Assembly (NCBI RefSeq): GCF_017309185.1
Contig: NZ_JAEKJZ010000007.1
Span: forward strand, 124,001-188,000
Reading direction: 5' to 3'
Length of the DNA stretch: 64,000 bases
Origin: Roseibium aggregatum
Lineage (GTDB): Bacteria; Pseudomonadota; Alphaproteobacteria; Rhizobiales; Stappiaceae
The first letter of the stretch is position 1; each line of letters starts with the position of its first letter. The position numbers and the translations under genes were made by a program. Below, one piece after another: positions 17,927 through 26,128 of the stretch. The notes under the pieces were generated by a model. That model worked only from the letters and a program-made list of their open reading frames with translations, did not search any database and was not told where the DNA came from.

Positions 17927-19417
17927 ATGGGCATTTTCTCGAAAACCTCGCGCCCGGGTGAAGACGGCAACCCGGAGCAGCGGATCGAGACCGGCACAGA
18001 GGACGCGACGGCCACGGATATGCGCGCGGAAACCTCCGGCAATGTGGAACAGCTGTCGCCCTTCGCCCTGAGAATGCAGGAGAAGATGAACCAGCTGGAC
18101 GGCCTGAAGGCCCGCATGGGTGGCCTCAATCAGACCTTCGAGCAGATGTCTGCCTTCGCCTCCGAAAGCCAGACCTCCATCCGCATGCTGTCGGAGTTCC
18201 TGGAAACGTCCCGGACCTCGGTCGAGACCGAAGTCCGTCTGAAGTCGGAAAACGCCAAGATCTCCACCGACCTTCTGGATGCCGAACACAAGGTCCGGAC
18301 GCTCACCACCCAGCTGGAGGATGCCCAGGCCGAAGTGCACTCCCTGCGCAAGCGCGCCACCGAGACCCGCACCGCGCTGGAGACCGCCCGCAACGACATC
18401 GTGTCGATCCGCGACAACAACAAGAAGGTCAACGAGGAATACCGGCTGCAGAGCGCCAAGCTGGTGGAGGCCAATAACCAGGTTTCCAACCTGTCCGGCG
18501 AGCTCAACGATCTGAAGGTCAAATACGAGAACCTCGAAAAGCACGCCGAAGGCCTGGAAGCCGACGTGGAGGCGCTGCGGCACCGGGAAAAGGAACTGCA
18601 GCAGAACCTTTCGGAAAGCGCCAAGCTTCTGGAAGACGAGGTCCGCAAGAACAACCAGAGCTCCAGCGAGCTGGAAGCCGCCAAGCGCGAGCTGGTCGAG
18701 TTCCGAAACGACAACATCGACCTGAAGTCCCATCTGGACGTGGCCAACCAGGAGCTTTCCTATGCCAAGTCCCGGCTTGAGGAAGAGCAGCGCAAGCACG
18801 ACAACGAGGTCTATGCGCTCAACGCGGAAATCGAGAACCTGTCGTCCCAGCGGCGGATCGGCGCCCAGTCGCTGCAGGAAATGGCCCGCGAGAACTCCAC
18901 CCTGAAGGAGCGCAACCGCGATCTCCTGAAGCGCATGCAGGAAATCGAGCACCTGCTCGACAGCGCCCAGAAGAACCACGAGAAAGACCGCAACGAGCTG
19001 ATGGCGACCTCCGCCAAGCTGCGCGAGGTCAACCTGCGCTACAATTCGGCCCTCACCGACCTCAATCACCAGCGCAATCAGAACCAGAAATACGCCGACA
19101 ACCTGGAAGACCTGGTGGAAGAGAACAAGCGCCTGCAGCGCTACAAGATCCAGGTCGACACGGCCAACGAGCAGATCGTCCAGCTCAAGTCGGTCATCGC
19201 CAATTACCAGATGGCCATGGAAGGCAAGGGCCCGGCCGAGGAACTCGGCATCACCGGCAGCTACGATCCGGCGGAAGAACTCGGCATCACCGAACCCCGG
19301 GATGCCGACCTCACCCCGATGGAGATCGAGGACGACGTCACCGGAGCGGACGACAACGGCCCCGATGACGACACGCCGGGCGGCGGCGACGACAAGATCG
19401 TCAAGCTGCGCGACTGA
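17927..19417 (+). CDS. Long cytoplasmic coiled-coil protein, candidate cytoskeletal or polar scaffold
   Basis: A 496-residue protein with no signal peptide or membrane segment. A short N-terminal head (about residues 1-55, MGIFSKTSRPGED...) leads into an almost unbroken heptad-rich rod (about 60-440) full of Glu, Lys, Leu, Asn and Gln, e.g. LDAEHKVRTLTTQLEDAQAE. The tail holds a repeated PAEELGIT unit and an acidic stretch, and ends DDKIVKLRD. Head-rod-tail architecture recalls bacterial intermediate filament-like proteins, but sequence identity with crescentin cannot be judged by eye, so this is inference. ATG 17927 has AGGAG eight bases upstream. It is monocistronic. Confidence 0.8.
   Translation: MGIFSKTSRPGEDGNPEQRIETGTEDATATDMRAETSGNVEQLSPFALRMQEKMNQLDGLKARMGGLNQTFEQMSAFASESQTSIRMLSEFLETSRTSVETEVRLKSENAKISTDLLDAEHKVRTLTTQLEDAQAEVHSLRKRATETRTALETARNDIVSIRDNNKKVNEEYRLQSAKLVEANNQVSNLSGELNDLKVKYENLEKHAEGLEADVEALRHREKELQQNLSESAKLLEDEVRKNNQSSSELEAAKRELVEFRNDNIDLKSHLDVANQELSYAKSRLEEEQRKHDNEVYALNAEIENLSSQRRIGAQSLQEMARENSTLKERNRDLLKRMQEIEHLLDSAQKNHEKDRNELMATSAKLREVNLRYNSALTDLNHQRNQNQKYADNLEDLVEENKRLQRYKIQVDTANEQIVQLKSVIANYQMAMEGKGPAEELGITGSYDPAEELGITEPRDADLTPMEIEDDVTGADDNGPDDDTPGGGDDKIVKLRD
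19231..19292 (+). repeat. Short in-frame duplication in the coiled-coil protein tail
   Basis: Two copies of a unit encoding (G/D)PAEELGIT lie 13 codons apart, immediately after the coiled-coil rod. Confidence 0.7.
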
Positions 19418-19540
19418 TCGGGGCTTTCCCCACTCTTTCGCCAGTTGTCGGCTCAGAGCCCACAGGCGCGAGCCATGGCTTGCCTATTTTGGCAATCGGG
19501 TGAGAGCCAAGCCTCGGAAAACTTGCAGATTTCATTCGGT

Positions 19541-19720
19541 GTCATCCCGGTCAAGCGTGAGCGCAGAACCGGGACCCACTCGCCTTTCCTTTCGAGGAAA
19601 ACCAACCTCATCAAATAGGGTCTTATTTGTTGAGGTTGGAATAAAGGCTGTGTTCTGAGCTGTTTCACTCTGGAAATGAGTAGGCCCCGGATTTCCGCTT
19701 ACGCTCCATCCGGGGTGACA
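19541..19720. repeat. Cluster of short palindromic repeats in a 371-base gene-free gap
   Basis: Three units: CCCGGT/ACCGGG (19546-19551, 19568-19573); a strong hairpin CCAACCTCATCAAATA with TATTTGTTGAGGTTGG (19602-19617, 19624-19639, one mismatch); and CCCCGGAT/ATCCGGGG (19685-19692, 19708-19715). The gap lies between the convergent coiled-coil and clpS genes, so the middle hairpin may help terminate both. Confidence 0.65.
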
Positions 19721-19788
19721 GAGGAGATAAGAGCAAGCGGCAAAGCTCAGTGTTTGCGAAAGCCCCGAAGAGCCCGTCCCGGGAATCC

Positions 19789-20091
19789 CTATTCCGGCTC
19801 CACGGTGAACTGCAGCGGATAGCCGAGCTGGCCAGCGGCGTCGATGGCGCGGGTCGCCTTGGTCTCGGCGACGTCCTTGGGGTAGACGGAGACAACGCAG
19901 ACGCCTTTTTGATGCGCGGTGATCATCACGGCTTCCGCCTGCGCGGCATCGAGCCGGAATTCCGCCTTCAGGATGAGGACGACGAAGTCACGGGGCGTGT
20001 AGTCGTCATTCAGCAAGAGGACCTTGTAGAGCTTCGGTCTCTGGACCCTGGTCTTCTGCTTCACTCTCGGTTTCAGATCGCTGTCGCTCAT
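19789..20091 (-). CDS. clpS: ATP-dependent Clp protease adaptor ClpS (ClpS2-like)
   Basis: A 100-residue adaptor that hands N-degron proteins to ClpAP. The flexible basic N-terminus (DLKPRVKQKTRVQRP) precedes the folded core: YKVLLLNDDYTPRDFVV with the ligand-pocket NDDYTP, then AEAVMITAHQKGVCVVSVYP and ETKATRAIDAAGQLGYPL. Many alphaproteobacteria have two copies; the one beside clpA is ClpS1. This copy has no clpA neighbour and its RPKLYKVLLLNDDYTPRDFVV-like start fits ClpS2, whose N-degron range is narrower in Agrobacterium. It is a single-gene unit, divergent from the chalcone isomerase-like operon. Confidence 0.92.
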   Translation of the reverse strand: MSDSDLKPRVKQKTRVQRPKLYKVLLLNDDYTPRDFVVLILKAEFRLDAAQAEAVMITAHQKGVCVVSVYPKDVAETKATRAIDAAGQLGYPLQFTVEPE

Positions 20092-20427
20092 CGCACCGGC
20101 CCCAGGGGCTCCCGTCCGGGACCCTTGCTGTGTTCGCGTTTGACGTTGCCGCGGGCAAACGCCGTGTCATGTCTGGCTGGCGCCGGGAGTTTCGACCCGG
20201 CAATTTCTCGGCAGGCACGGTGCCGCCCGGAAAAACCGCCGGACCCGTCCGCTCTCGCGCCACTATACTGCATCGCAATGTCGAAGAAAACATGACGGTC
20301 CCGAAAAGACCCGAACGAACCCGCCCTGACGAAAAATTGAACCGCAAGATTTGCAGATCCGCGCGCCCTCTTCCCGCGTAGACCCAAAAGCACGCCCTGA
20401 CGCAGCTTGCAAGAAGAGGAGGTTCCG
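20092..20427. other. Divergent intergenic region between clpS and the chalcone isomerase-like gene
   Basis: 336 bases. It must hold promoters for both directions. I see no convincing operator, repeat or RNA gene; frames on either strand lack ribosome sites and protein-like composition. Confidence 0.35.
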
Positions 20428-20988
20428 ATGTTTTCCCGTTCGTTCGCCACGCTCCCGAAAGGGACAGCCCTTACGGTCTGCCTGACGCTTCTGGCTGTCC
20501 TGTCCTTCACCGACGGCGCACGCGCCGATATCGGGGCGGCCGCCCGCTCGGTTCCCGCAGCGGAACTGGTCGGCAAGGGGCGCATGACCTTTCTTGGCCT
20601 GAAGCTGTTCGATGCCGAACTCTACGCGCCCGGCGGCGACTACCGCTCCTCCGGCCCCTTCGCCCTGAAGCTGACCTACCTGCGGGACTTCAAGAGCAGG
20701 ACCATCGTGGAAAGCTCCGTCAAGGAAATCCGCAGGCAGGGCGGCGTTTCCGAACGGCAGATCGGCGCCTGGCAACGGCAGATGGAAGCCATCTTTCCCG
20801 ACATAACCGCCGGACAGACCATCACCGGCGTGCGTACCTCCGGCGGCGGCGCGGTTTTCTATCTCGGCAACCGCAAGCTGGGAACGATCGCCGACCCCGC
20901 CTTTGCCAGCCGCTTCTATGACATCTGGCTCGGCAGCAGCACCCGCAATCCTGGGCTTCGCGCCAGACTGGTCGGTGCCGGTTCGTGA
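20428..20988 (+). CDS. Chalcone isomerase-like exported protein
   Basis: A 186-residue protein with a signal peptide (ALTVCLTLLAVLSFTDGARA). The mature part matches the bacterial chalcone isomerase-like family: VGKGRMTFLGLKLFDAELYA, FALKLTYLRDFKSRTIVESS and a C-terminal FASRFYDIWLGSSTRNPGLR. These proteins lack plant isomerase catalytic residues and are thought to bind lipids. ATG 20428 has AGAGGAGG seven bases upstream. It begins a three-gene operon joined by two GTGA overlaps. In related bacteria such genes travel with a membrane carrier and lipid-modifying enzymes; here only the carrier is retained. Confidence 0.87.
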   Translation: MFSRSFATLPKGTALTVCLTLLAVLSFTDGARADIGAAARSVPAAELVGKGRMTFLGLKLFDAELYAPGGDYRSSGPFALKLTYLRDFKSRTIVESSVKEIRRQGGVSERQIGAWQRQMEAIFPDITAGQTITGVRTSGGGAVFYLGNRKLGTIADPAFASRFYDIWLGSSTRNPGLRARLVGAGS

Positions 20989-22298
20989 CGGTCGACGCAG
21001 GTCATCCTAGCATCGGGCGTCGGATGGACGGATCCGCCGGCCCACGCGCCCTTGCCGCCTACAGCCTCATGGCCTTCCCGCTGGCTTTTGCCGGCCTGCC
21101 CATCTACCTGAATGCGCCTGACTTTTATGCCGTCGTTCTTCAGCAACCGCTTGCGGCGCTCGGATCGATCCTTCTCGCCTTGCGCCTGATCGACGCCCTG
21201 CAGGATCCGCTGATCGGCGACCTGAGCGATCGCTTCCACGAACAGCGGACCTGGATCCTCGGGGCCGGAACAATCCTGCTCGGCGTGGGTTTCTGGATGC
21301 TGTTTCACCCGCTCAATGCCTATCCGCTGCTCTGGTTCGCCGCCTCCGTTCTGATCTGCACGACCGGTTTCTCGATCGTTTCCATCAACTTTCAGGCGCT
21401 CGGCGGGCTCTGGCGGGTCCAGGCAAGGGAGCGGACCAGGATCACCGCGAGCCGGGAAGCCTTCGGCCTGCTCGGTCTCCTGACCGCGGCTATTCTGCCG
21501 CAACTCCTGATCCGGTTCGGCGATACCGCGGCCGCGTTTCACTGGCTGACGCTCGCCTATCTGCCGCTTCTGGCAGCCGCCTACTGGGTCCTGACGGGCT
21601 GGCTCAAGACAGCGCCGCTTGACCGGTACCCGCCGGACCGCTCCACCCTGCGCTGGAAACTTCTTTTCAGGAGCCGCTGGCGGAGGGTGTTCTTCGGCCT
21701 TCTGTTCCTGAACGGCTTCGCCAGCGCCATCCCGGCCGTTCTTGTGCTGTTCTTCATTCGCGACCGCCTCGGCGGCGAGGCCTACGCGGGCGCCTTCCTG
21801 CTGACCTATTTTCTGGCCGGCGTGCTGTCCATGCCGCTCTGGACCCTGTTTGCCCGCGCCCTGGGCAAGCTGCGCGCCTGGCAACTGTCGATGGGTCTCG
21901 CCATCGCAACCTTCTTCTGGGCCGCCTTTCTACAGGAAGGCGATTTCCTGCTCTACGGCCTGGTCTGCGCTTTCTCGGGCCTCGCCCTCGGCGCCGACCT
22001 TGCGCTGCCCCCCGCCATTCTCGCCGATCACATAGAAGACGACGGACGGCAGGGAGAAACGGCGCGGCTCTTTTCCGTCATGACCCTTTTGTCGAAGTCG
22101 GCGCTCGCGGTTGCAACCGGACTTGCCCTGCCCCTGCTTGCGCTTTTCGGCTATCAGCCCGCGGCCCCGATGACCGCCGGCGTCGCCCTGTCCCTCAGCC
22201 TGATCTATGCCGGCCTGCCCTGCCTCCTGAAGACCGTCGCGCTCTGCACCTTCCTCTGCCTTGAAAAAGATCTTGCCACTCCCGAACCTCGTGTGTGA
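20985..22298 (+). CDS. MFS transporter, GPH/MelB-like
   Basis: A 437-residue carrier with 11-12 predicted membrane helices. The LRLIDALQDPLIGDLSDRFH segment is the GPH (MelB-type) signature between helices 2 and 3 and includes the DPxxGxxSDR-like loop. A late acidic loop ILADHIEDDGRQGETARLFS is also family-typical. The GTG start overlaps the previous stop by four bases (GTGA); ATG 21024 is an alternative. Its placement after a chalcone isomerase-like protein suggests a lipid-linked or osmolyte substrate rather than a sugar, which is inference. Confidence 0.85.
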   Translation: MTVDAGHPSIGRRMDGSAGPRALAAYSLMAFPLAFAGLPIYLNAPDFYAVVLQQPLAALGSILLALRLIDALQDPLIGDLSDRFHEQRTWILGAGTILLGVGFWMLFHPLNAYPLLWFAASVLICTTGFSIVSINFQALGGLWRVQARERTRITASREAFGLLGLLTAAILPQLLIRFGDTAAAFHWLTLAYLPLLAAAYWVLTGWLKTAPLDRYPPDRSTLRWKLLFRSRWRRVFFGLLFLNGFASAIPAVLVLFFIRDRLGGEAYAGAFLLTYFLAGVLSMPLWTLFARALGKLRAWQLSMGLAIATFFWAAFLQEGDFLLYGLVCAFSGLALGADLALPPAILADHIEDDGRQGETARLFSVMTLLSKSALAVATGLALPLLALFGYQPAAPMTAGVALSLSLIYAGLPCLLKTVALCTFLCLEKDLATPEPRV

Positions 22299-22681
22299 CG
22301 TCTTGTACGCTCCGGAGTCCAGACAAAGAGGCCGCGATCTTGACCCTACGCCCGCCGCAATCCTTGCAAAACAGGGACAAGGACCCTCTGTCCCAGGCGC
22401 TTGAACAGGAAGTCTTCAACGAAAAGGCGGCGACGCTGAGCCGGCTGACGAAGAAACTGGAAACCGCCCTCGCCCGGCTGGCCGAACACGACCGCACAGA
22501 CGATACCGGCGGAGATGCGGGACACCGCCTGCTCCTGGAGGCGGGCGAGGCCCTCTGGCATGTCACCATCCAGCGCGAACTCTGCGGCTTGCGCGAGCAC
22601 AAGGCCTTTTACGATTTCCTCGGCGTTCCGGGCGCCGTGCGTCTCAGAATGGGTCCCGTAGCCAGCTTCACCAAAAAATAA
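22295..22681 (+). CDS. Conserved small cytoplasmic protein, DUF6665-like
   Basis: A 128-residue helical protein with no signal or membrane segment. LRPPQSLQ, then DPLSQALEQEVFNEKAATLS, LLLEAGEALWHVTIQRELCG and a C-terminal FLGVPGAVRLRMGP agree with what I remember of the DUF6665 family of alphaproteobacteria; the assignment is tentative. The GTG start forms a third GTGA overlap, now with the MFS gene, so expression is coupled. A later start at TTG 22340 would remove the least conserved residues. Function unknown. Confidence 0.7.
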   Translation: MTSCTLRSPDKEAAILTLRPPQSLQNRDKDPLSQALEQEVFNEKAATLSRLTKKLETALARLAEHDRTDDTGGDAGHRLLLEAGEALWHVTIQRELCGLREHKAFYDFLGVPGAVRLRMGPVASFTKK

Positions 22682-22932
22682 AATATTACCCGCTAGGATT
22701 AAGTGTTCCGGGAAACAAAACCCTGTGACGGGCATCACTTCTTTGTTGACGGCCTCCTCTAAAAGGGAAGAACCGGTTGAATTGTCTTGGGGGCAATGTT
22801 TTTCTCTGGGGGCTTTTTAAAGATGCGTTATATACATTCCCATCCGGCGGGCTGTTCGAGCTGTTCCTGGCCTGCTGACGCTAGGGCTTGCGCCCGGCGT
22901 TTAACGAATAACCTTGCCAGGCGCGGGCGGTC

Positions 22933-23937
22933 ATGATGTGCACGAAATCCGGTCAATCCAGGTCCAAGTCCAAACTTGCGGCTGCAGTCCTGCTCGCCGG
23001 AGCGATGCTCGCTTCCCTGCCGGCTCCCATCGTTTTCAGCCAGCCGGCCGCCGCCCAGTCGGTCCGGGTCGTGCCGGAAGGAAACCGCTACCGGTCCCAG
23101 CCAAAAATCCCCTTCGCCTCCGCGCGCCGGACGGCGGCGTCGAAATCCTCTTACGATGCCAAGTTCCAGAAGGTTCTGGGCGTGCTGAAACGAGACCGGC
23201 GCCTGATATCATCGATCAAGCGCGTGGCCGGTCGCTACGGTATCGATCCGATCCATCTGATCGGGGCGATCGTCGGCGAACACACCTACAATTACAACAC
23301 CCTGGACAGCGCCCAGTCCTATTATGTCAAGGCGCTCAGCTACGCCGGACTGCGCTTCGACTTCGAACTGAACGGCGAGCATGTCGATGCATTCGTCCAG
23401 AGGCCGCAGTTCAACTCCTGTCAGAAGGACAGTATCCAGAACAACAGCGACCGGCGCTGGTCCTGCTACGAAAACGTCTGGAACAGCAAGTTCCGCGGCC
23501 GCAGGGTGGACGGGGTGCGATACCCGAAAAAGAACTTCAACGAGGCCTTTTTCCAGCCCCTGTTCGCCGGTCAAAGCTTCGGCCTCGGGCAGTTGAGCCC
23601 GCTGACCGTCCTGAAGATGACGGACATGGTCTCCCGCAAGAGCAACTTCAGGAAACTTCAGGCTTCGCAGCCGGACCAGGTGTACAAGGCGACAATGGAC
23701 CCCAATATCTCGCTCCATTACATGGCTGCGATCATCCGGGATTCCATCGACGCCTATAAGTCCGCCGGCAAGGTCGACATCTCCAAGAACCCCGGCCTCA
23801 CCGCGACGCTCTACAATGTGGGCAACCCCTGGAGCCGGGCGTCACAGTTCCGCCGGAGCGGCCGCACCTGGCCGCGGGAGAACTATTACGGCTGGCTGGT
23901 CAACGACAAGATCGACGATCTTCGCGCCCTCCTCTGA
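22933..23937 (+). CDS. DUF1402 family exported protein, lytic transglycosylase-like
   Basis: A 334-residue protein with a basic N-terminus and signal sequence LAAAVLLAGAMLASLPAP. The folded part has lysozyme-like hallmarks: RYGIDPIHLIGAIVGEHTYN, where the Glu would be the catalytic acid, followed by FGLGQLSPLTVLKM and a late NPGLTATLYNVGNP. These match the E...G(L)GQ...Y-N-G layout of SLT-type lytic transglycosylases, and DUF1402 proteins are restricted to alphaproteobacteria. It may trim peptidoglycan in the periplasm (inference). It is a single gene. ATG 22933 follows a G-rich stretch but no strong ribosome site. Confidence 0.85.
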   Translation: MMCTKSGQSRSKSKLAAAVLLAGAMLASLPAPIVFSQPAAAQSVRVVPEGNRYRSQPKIPFASARRTAASKSSYDAKFQKVLGVLKRDRRLISSIKRVAGRYGIDPIHLIGAIVGEHTYNYNTLDSAQSYYVKALSYAGLRFDFELNGEHVDAFVQRPQFNSCQKDSIQNNSDRRWSCYENVWNSKFRGRRVDGVRYPKKNFNEAFFQPLFAGQSFGLGQLSPLTVLKMTDMVSRKSNFRKLQASQPDQVYKATMDPNISLHYMAAIIRDSIDAYKSAGKVDISKNPGLTATLYNVGNPWSRASQFRRSGRTWPRENYYGWLVNDKIDDLRALL

Positions 23938-23949
23938 CGAGGTCCTTTC

Positions 23950-24645
23950 CTAAGTCAGGAAAGGATTCGTCTCGCGCTCGTGACCGAATGTCGAGGCCTG
24001 GCCGTGTCCGGGCAGGAACGAAATGTCGTCTCCGAGCGGCAGCAGTTTCTCCTTGATCGACTTGATCAAGGTTGCGTGGTCGCCGCCGGGCAGATCCGTC
24101 CGGCCGATTGAGCCGGCGAAGAGCACATCCCCGGAAAGAGCGAAGCGCAGCTCCTTGTCGATATAGACGAGATGACCGGGCGAATGGCCGGGACAATGGA
24201 GCACATCGAAGGTTCTGCCGGCGATTTCCAGCGTTTCGCCCTCGGCTATCCAGCGGTCGGGCGTGACCGGCTTTGCCCCCTCGATACCGAACTGGACGGC
24301 CTGATCGGCGACCCGCTCGATGAGAGGCCTGTCCGCCTCATGCGGCCCCTCCACGTCGACATCGAGCGCCGCTGCGAGATCGGCGGCCCCGCCCACGTGG
24401 TCGATATGCCCGTGTGTGAGAACGATTTTCTCAACCTTGACGCCCTGCTTCTGGATCGCCGCCTGGATCCGGTCGACATCCCCCCCCGGATCGACCACGG
24501 CGCCCCGCATCGTCTGCGGGTCCCAGATGAGGGAACAGTTCTGCTGGAACGGCGTGACGCCGATGACCATGACCTGAATGGGGGGCGTGTCGCCGCCGTT
24601 CTGGCCCGCTTCGTCATCACCCGGATTTGTCGTCTCCTGCGGCAT
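23950..24645 (-). CDS. MBL-fold metallohydrolase, glyoxalase II-like
   Basis: A 231-residue cytoplasmic hydrolase. The metal-binding THGHIDHVGG motif, HCPGHSPGHLVY, SGDVLFAGSIGRTDLPGG and the late FLPGHG supply all ligands expected for two metals in the YcbL/GloB-like group. It likely hydrolyses a thioester such as S-lactoylglutathione, but YcbL-type proteins have loose specificity. The start at 24645 is fixed by the strong AAGGAGG site six bases upstream. It is convergent with the DUF1402 gene with a 12-base gap. Confidence 0.9.
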   Translation of the reverse strand: MPQETTNPGDDEAGQNGGDTPPIQVMVIGVTPFQQNCSLIWDPQTMRGAVVDPGGDVDRIQAAIQKQGVKVEKIVLTHGHIDHVGGAADLAAALDVDVEGPHEADRPLIERVADQAVQFGIEGAKPVTPDRWIAEGETLEIAGRTFDVLHCPGHSPGHLVYIDKELRFALSGDVLFAGSIGRTDLPGGDHATLIKSIKEKLLPLGDDISFLPGHGQASTFGHERETNPFLT

Positions 24646-24822
24646 ATCCACCTCCTTGATACGGATTGCGTTAATCTCCCGCATCATTGCATAACAAATA
24701 CGGGACAAAATCGGCCGGTTTCGAGTTTCTGCGTTTTGGCGGCTTCACCTTGCCGCGTGCATTTCGTACAAGAAGATAAGCCCTCTGAGAAGAAGGCAAG
24801 AACAATCGGGTAACCGGACCTA

Positions 24823-25914
24823 ATGAGACTGCTCACACTCCTGATTTTGACCGTTGTAGCCTCGTTGACGGCGACAGCCGGGATGGCGCAACCGGGCCGC
24901 GCGCCGTCGAGTTTCGAGGGTTGGACCGTCGACTGCGGCAACACCGGCGTCTGCTTCGCCTCTTCCTTCACCCGGGCTCAGTCCGTCTGGGTGGATCTGC
25001 GCATCGTGCGCGACTGGCAGGCCGAAGCCCAGCCCCTCGTCCGTCTGACGACAAACACGGAGCTGCCTCAGGACGGAAACCTGAGATTCCTGGTTGACGG
25101 TGAGGTCATTGAAGCCCTCCCGCTCGAGCAACTTCGCGAAATGCAGTCCACTGTCACCTCGCCGGGAGGTTTCCGTCCGCTCGGAGGGGAAGGCTTCTGG
25201 TATCCAACCGGTCCCGCGACCGCCGCTCTTCTGGACGCGATGCGGCAGGGCCGTCAGCTCACCGTCCGCCTGCCCGCCGTCAACGGCGCGAAAGCCGTTC
25301 CCGTCCAGGTGCCCCTGGCAGGTCTCAAGGAAAGCCTGTCATGGCTGGACAACCGCCAGGACCGGACCGGAACGGTCGCCGCCATCGTCGCGCCGGGCGA
25401 TGCGCCCGCCAAGGATGCCCCCCACGCCATTCCGCTCGTCAGCCCGGACAAGTTGCCCAAACAGGTCGCCGCGATCTGGTCGGCCAACCGGTTGTGTTCG
25501 GAAATCGATCCGACGATTTTCGCCAGCCTCAACGCCGTCCGCGCCCCGCTCGAGGACAACGCATCGCTTTACGTCGTGCCCTGCGGCGCCCCCACGGCCT
25601 ACAACAGTCCCTATGTCGCCATATTGTCGGGACAGGACGGCGCGGCCCGTCAGGTCCATGTCGCCCGCATGTCGGACAAGGGTCCCATCGCCATGGACCT
25701 CATCTACAACGCCAGGTGGATTCCGGCAGACCAGCAACTGATAAGCTATTTCAAGGGCTCCGGAATCGGTGAATGCGGCCTGTGGAACCGGTGGAGCTGG
25801 AACGGCACCGGCTTCGTTCTCATGGAAGAAGCCTCCCGCAAGACCTGCGACGGATCGGCCCCGGACTTGTCCAATTGGTCAAACACCTGGCCTCTAAAAA
25901 ACGCCTCGAATTAG
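24823..25914 (+). CDS. DUF1176 domain protein, exported (paralogue 2)
   Basis: A 363-residue protein with signal peptide LLTLLILTVVASLTATAGMA. The first half has FEGWTVDCGNTGVCFASS, matching the FGDWTLRCNAKGYC of the paralogue at 16171; then LAGLKESLSWLDNRQDRTG and the core with NRLCSEIDPTIF, LYVVPCGAPT, ECGLWNRWSWNG and RKTCDGSAPDL. Layout, Cys positions and length agree with the paralogue although overall identity looks modest. Function unknown. It has its own upstream gap of 177 bases, divergent from the MBL-fold gene. Confidence 0.87.
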   Translation: MRLLTLLILTVVASLTATAGMAQPGRAPSSFEGWTVDCGNTGVCFASSFTRAQSVWVDLRIVRDWQAEAQPLVRLTTNTELPQDGNLRFLVDGEVIEALPLEQLREMQSTVTSPGGFRPLGGEGFWYPTGPATAALLDAMRQGRQLTVRLPAVNGAKAVPVQVPLAGLKESLSWLDNRQDRTGTVAAIVAPGDAPAKDAPHAIPLVSPDKLPKQVAAIWSANRLCSEIDPTIFASLNAVRAPLEDNASLYVVPCGAPTAYNSPYVAILSGQDGAARQVHVARMSDKGPIAMDLIYNARWIPADQQLISYFKGSGIGECGLWNRWSWNGTGFVLMEEASRKTCDGSAPDLSNWSNTWPLKNASN

Positions 25915-26027
25915 CGCGCGGATCAAGGATTTTCTTGCGATTTCGCCCGTCCCGCCGTTATGATGCTGCCGCAGCGGCTGGATGGGGATGCAGCAATACT
26001 GTTTCAACCCGATCTCAGAATGTTGAA

Positions 26028-26048
26028 TAGGCGCACCGGGTGCGCCTA
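26028..26048. promoter_or_regulatory. Compact hairpin upstream of the cold-shock gene
   Basis: TAGGCGCACC (26028-26037) pairs with GGTGCGCCTA (26039-26048) around one base. It lies 80 bases before the cold-shock ATG and 113 bases after the DUF1176 stop. With no T-run, a structured 5' leader is more likely than a terminator. Confidence 0.5.
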
Positions 26049-26128
26049 GGCGTGGCGGCTCGACTGTTAAGACGGGTGATGGTGGTTGGTATGTGCCGAA
26101 GGGGCACGAAGCTTAAGGTGATTTGGTA

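Noticed and set aside
24172..24813. 213-codon frame antisense to the MBL-fold hydrolase
   Set aside because: A shadow frame; the hydrolase has a strong ribosome site and full metal-binding motifs.
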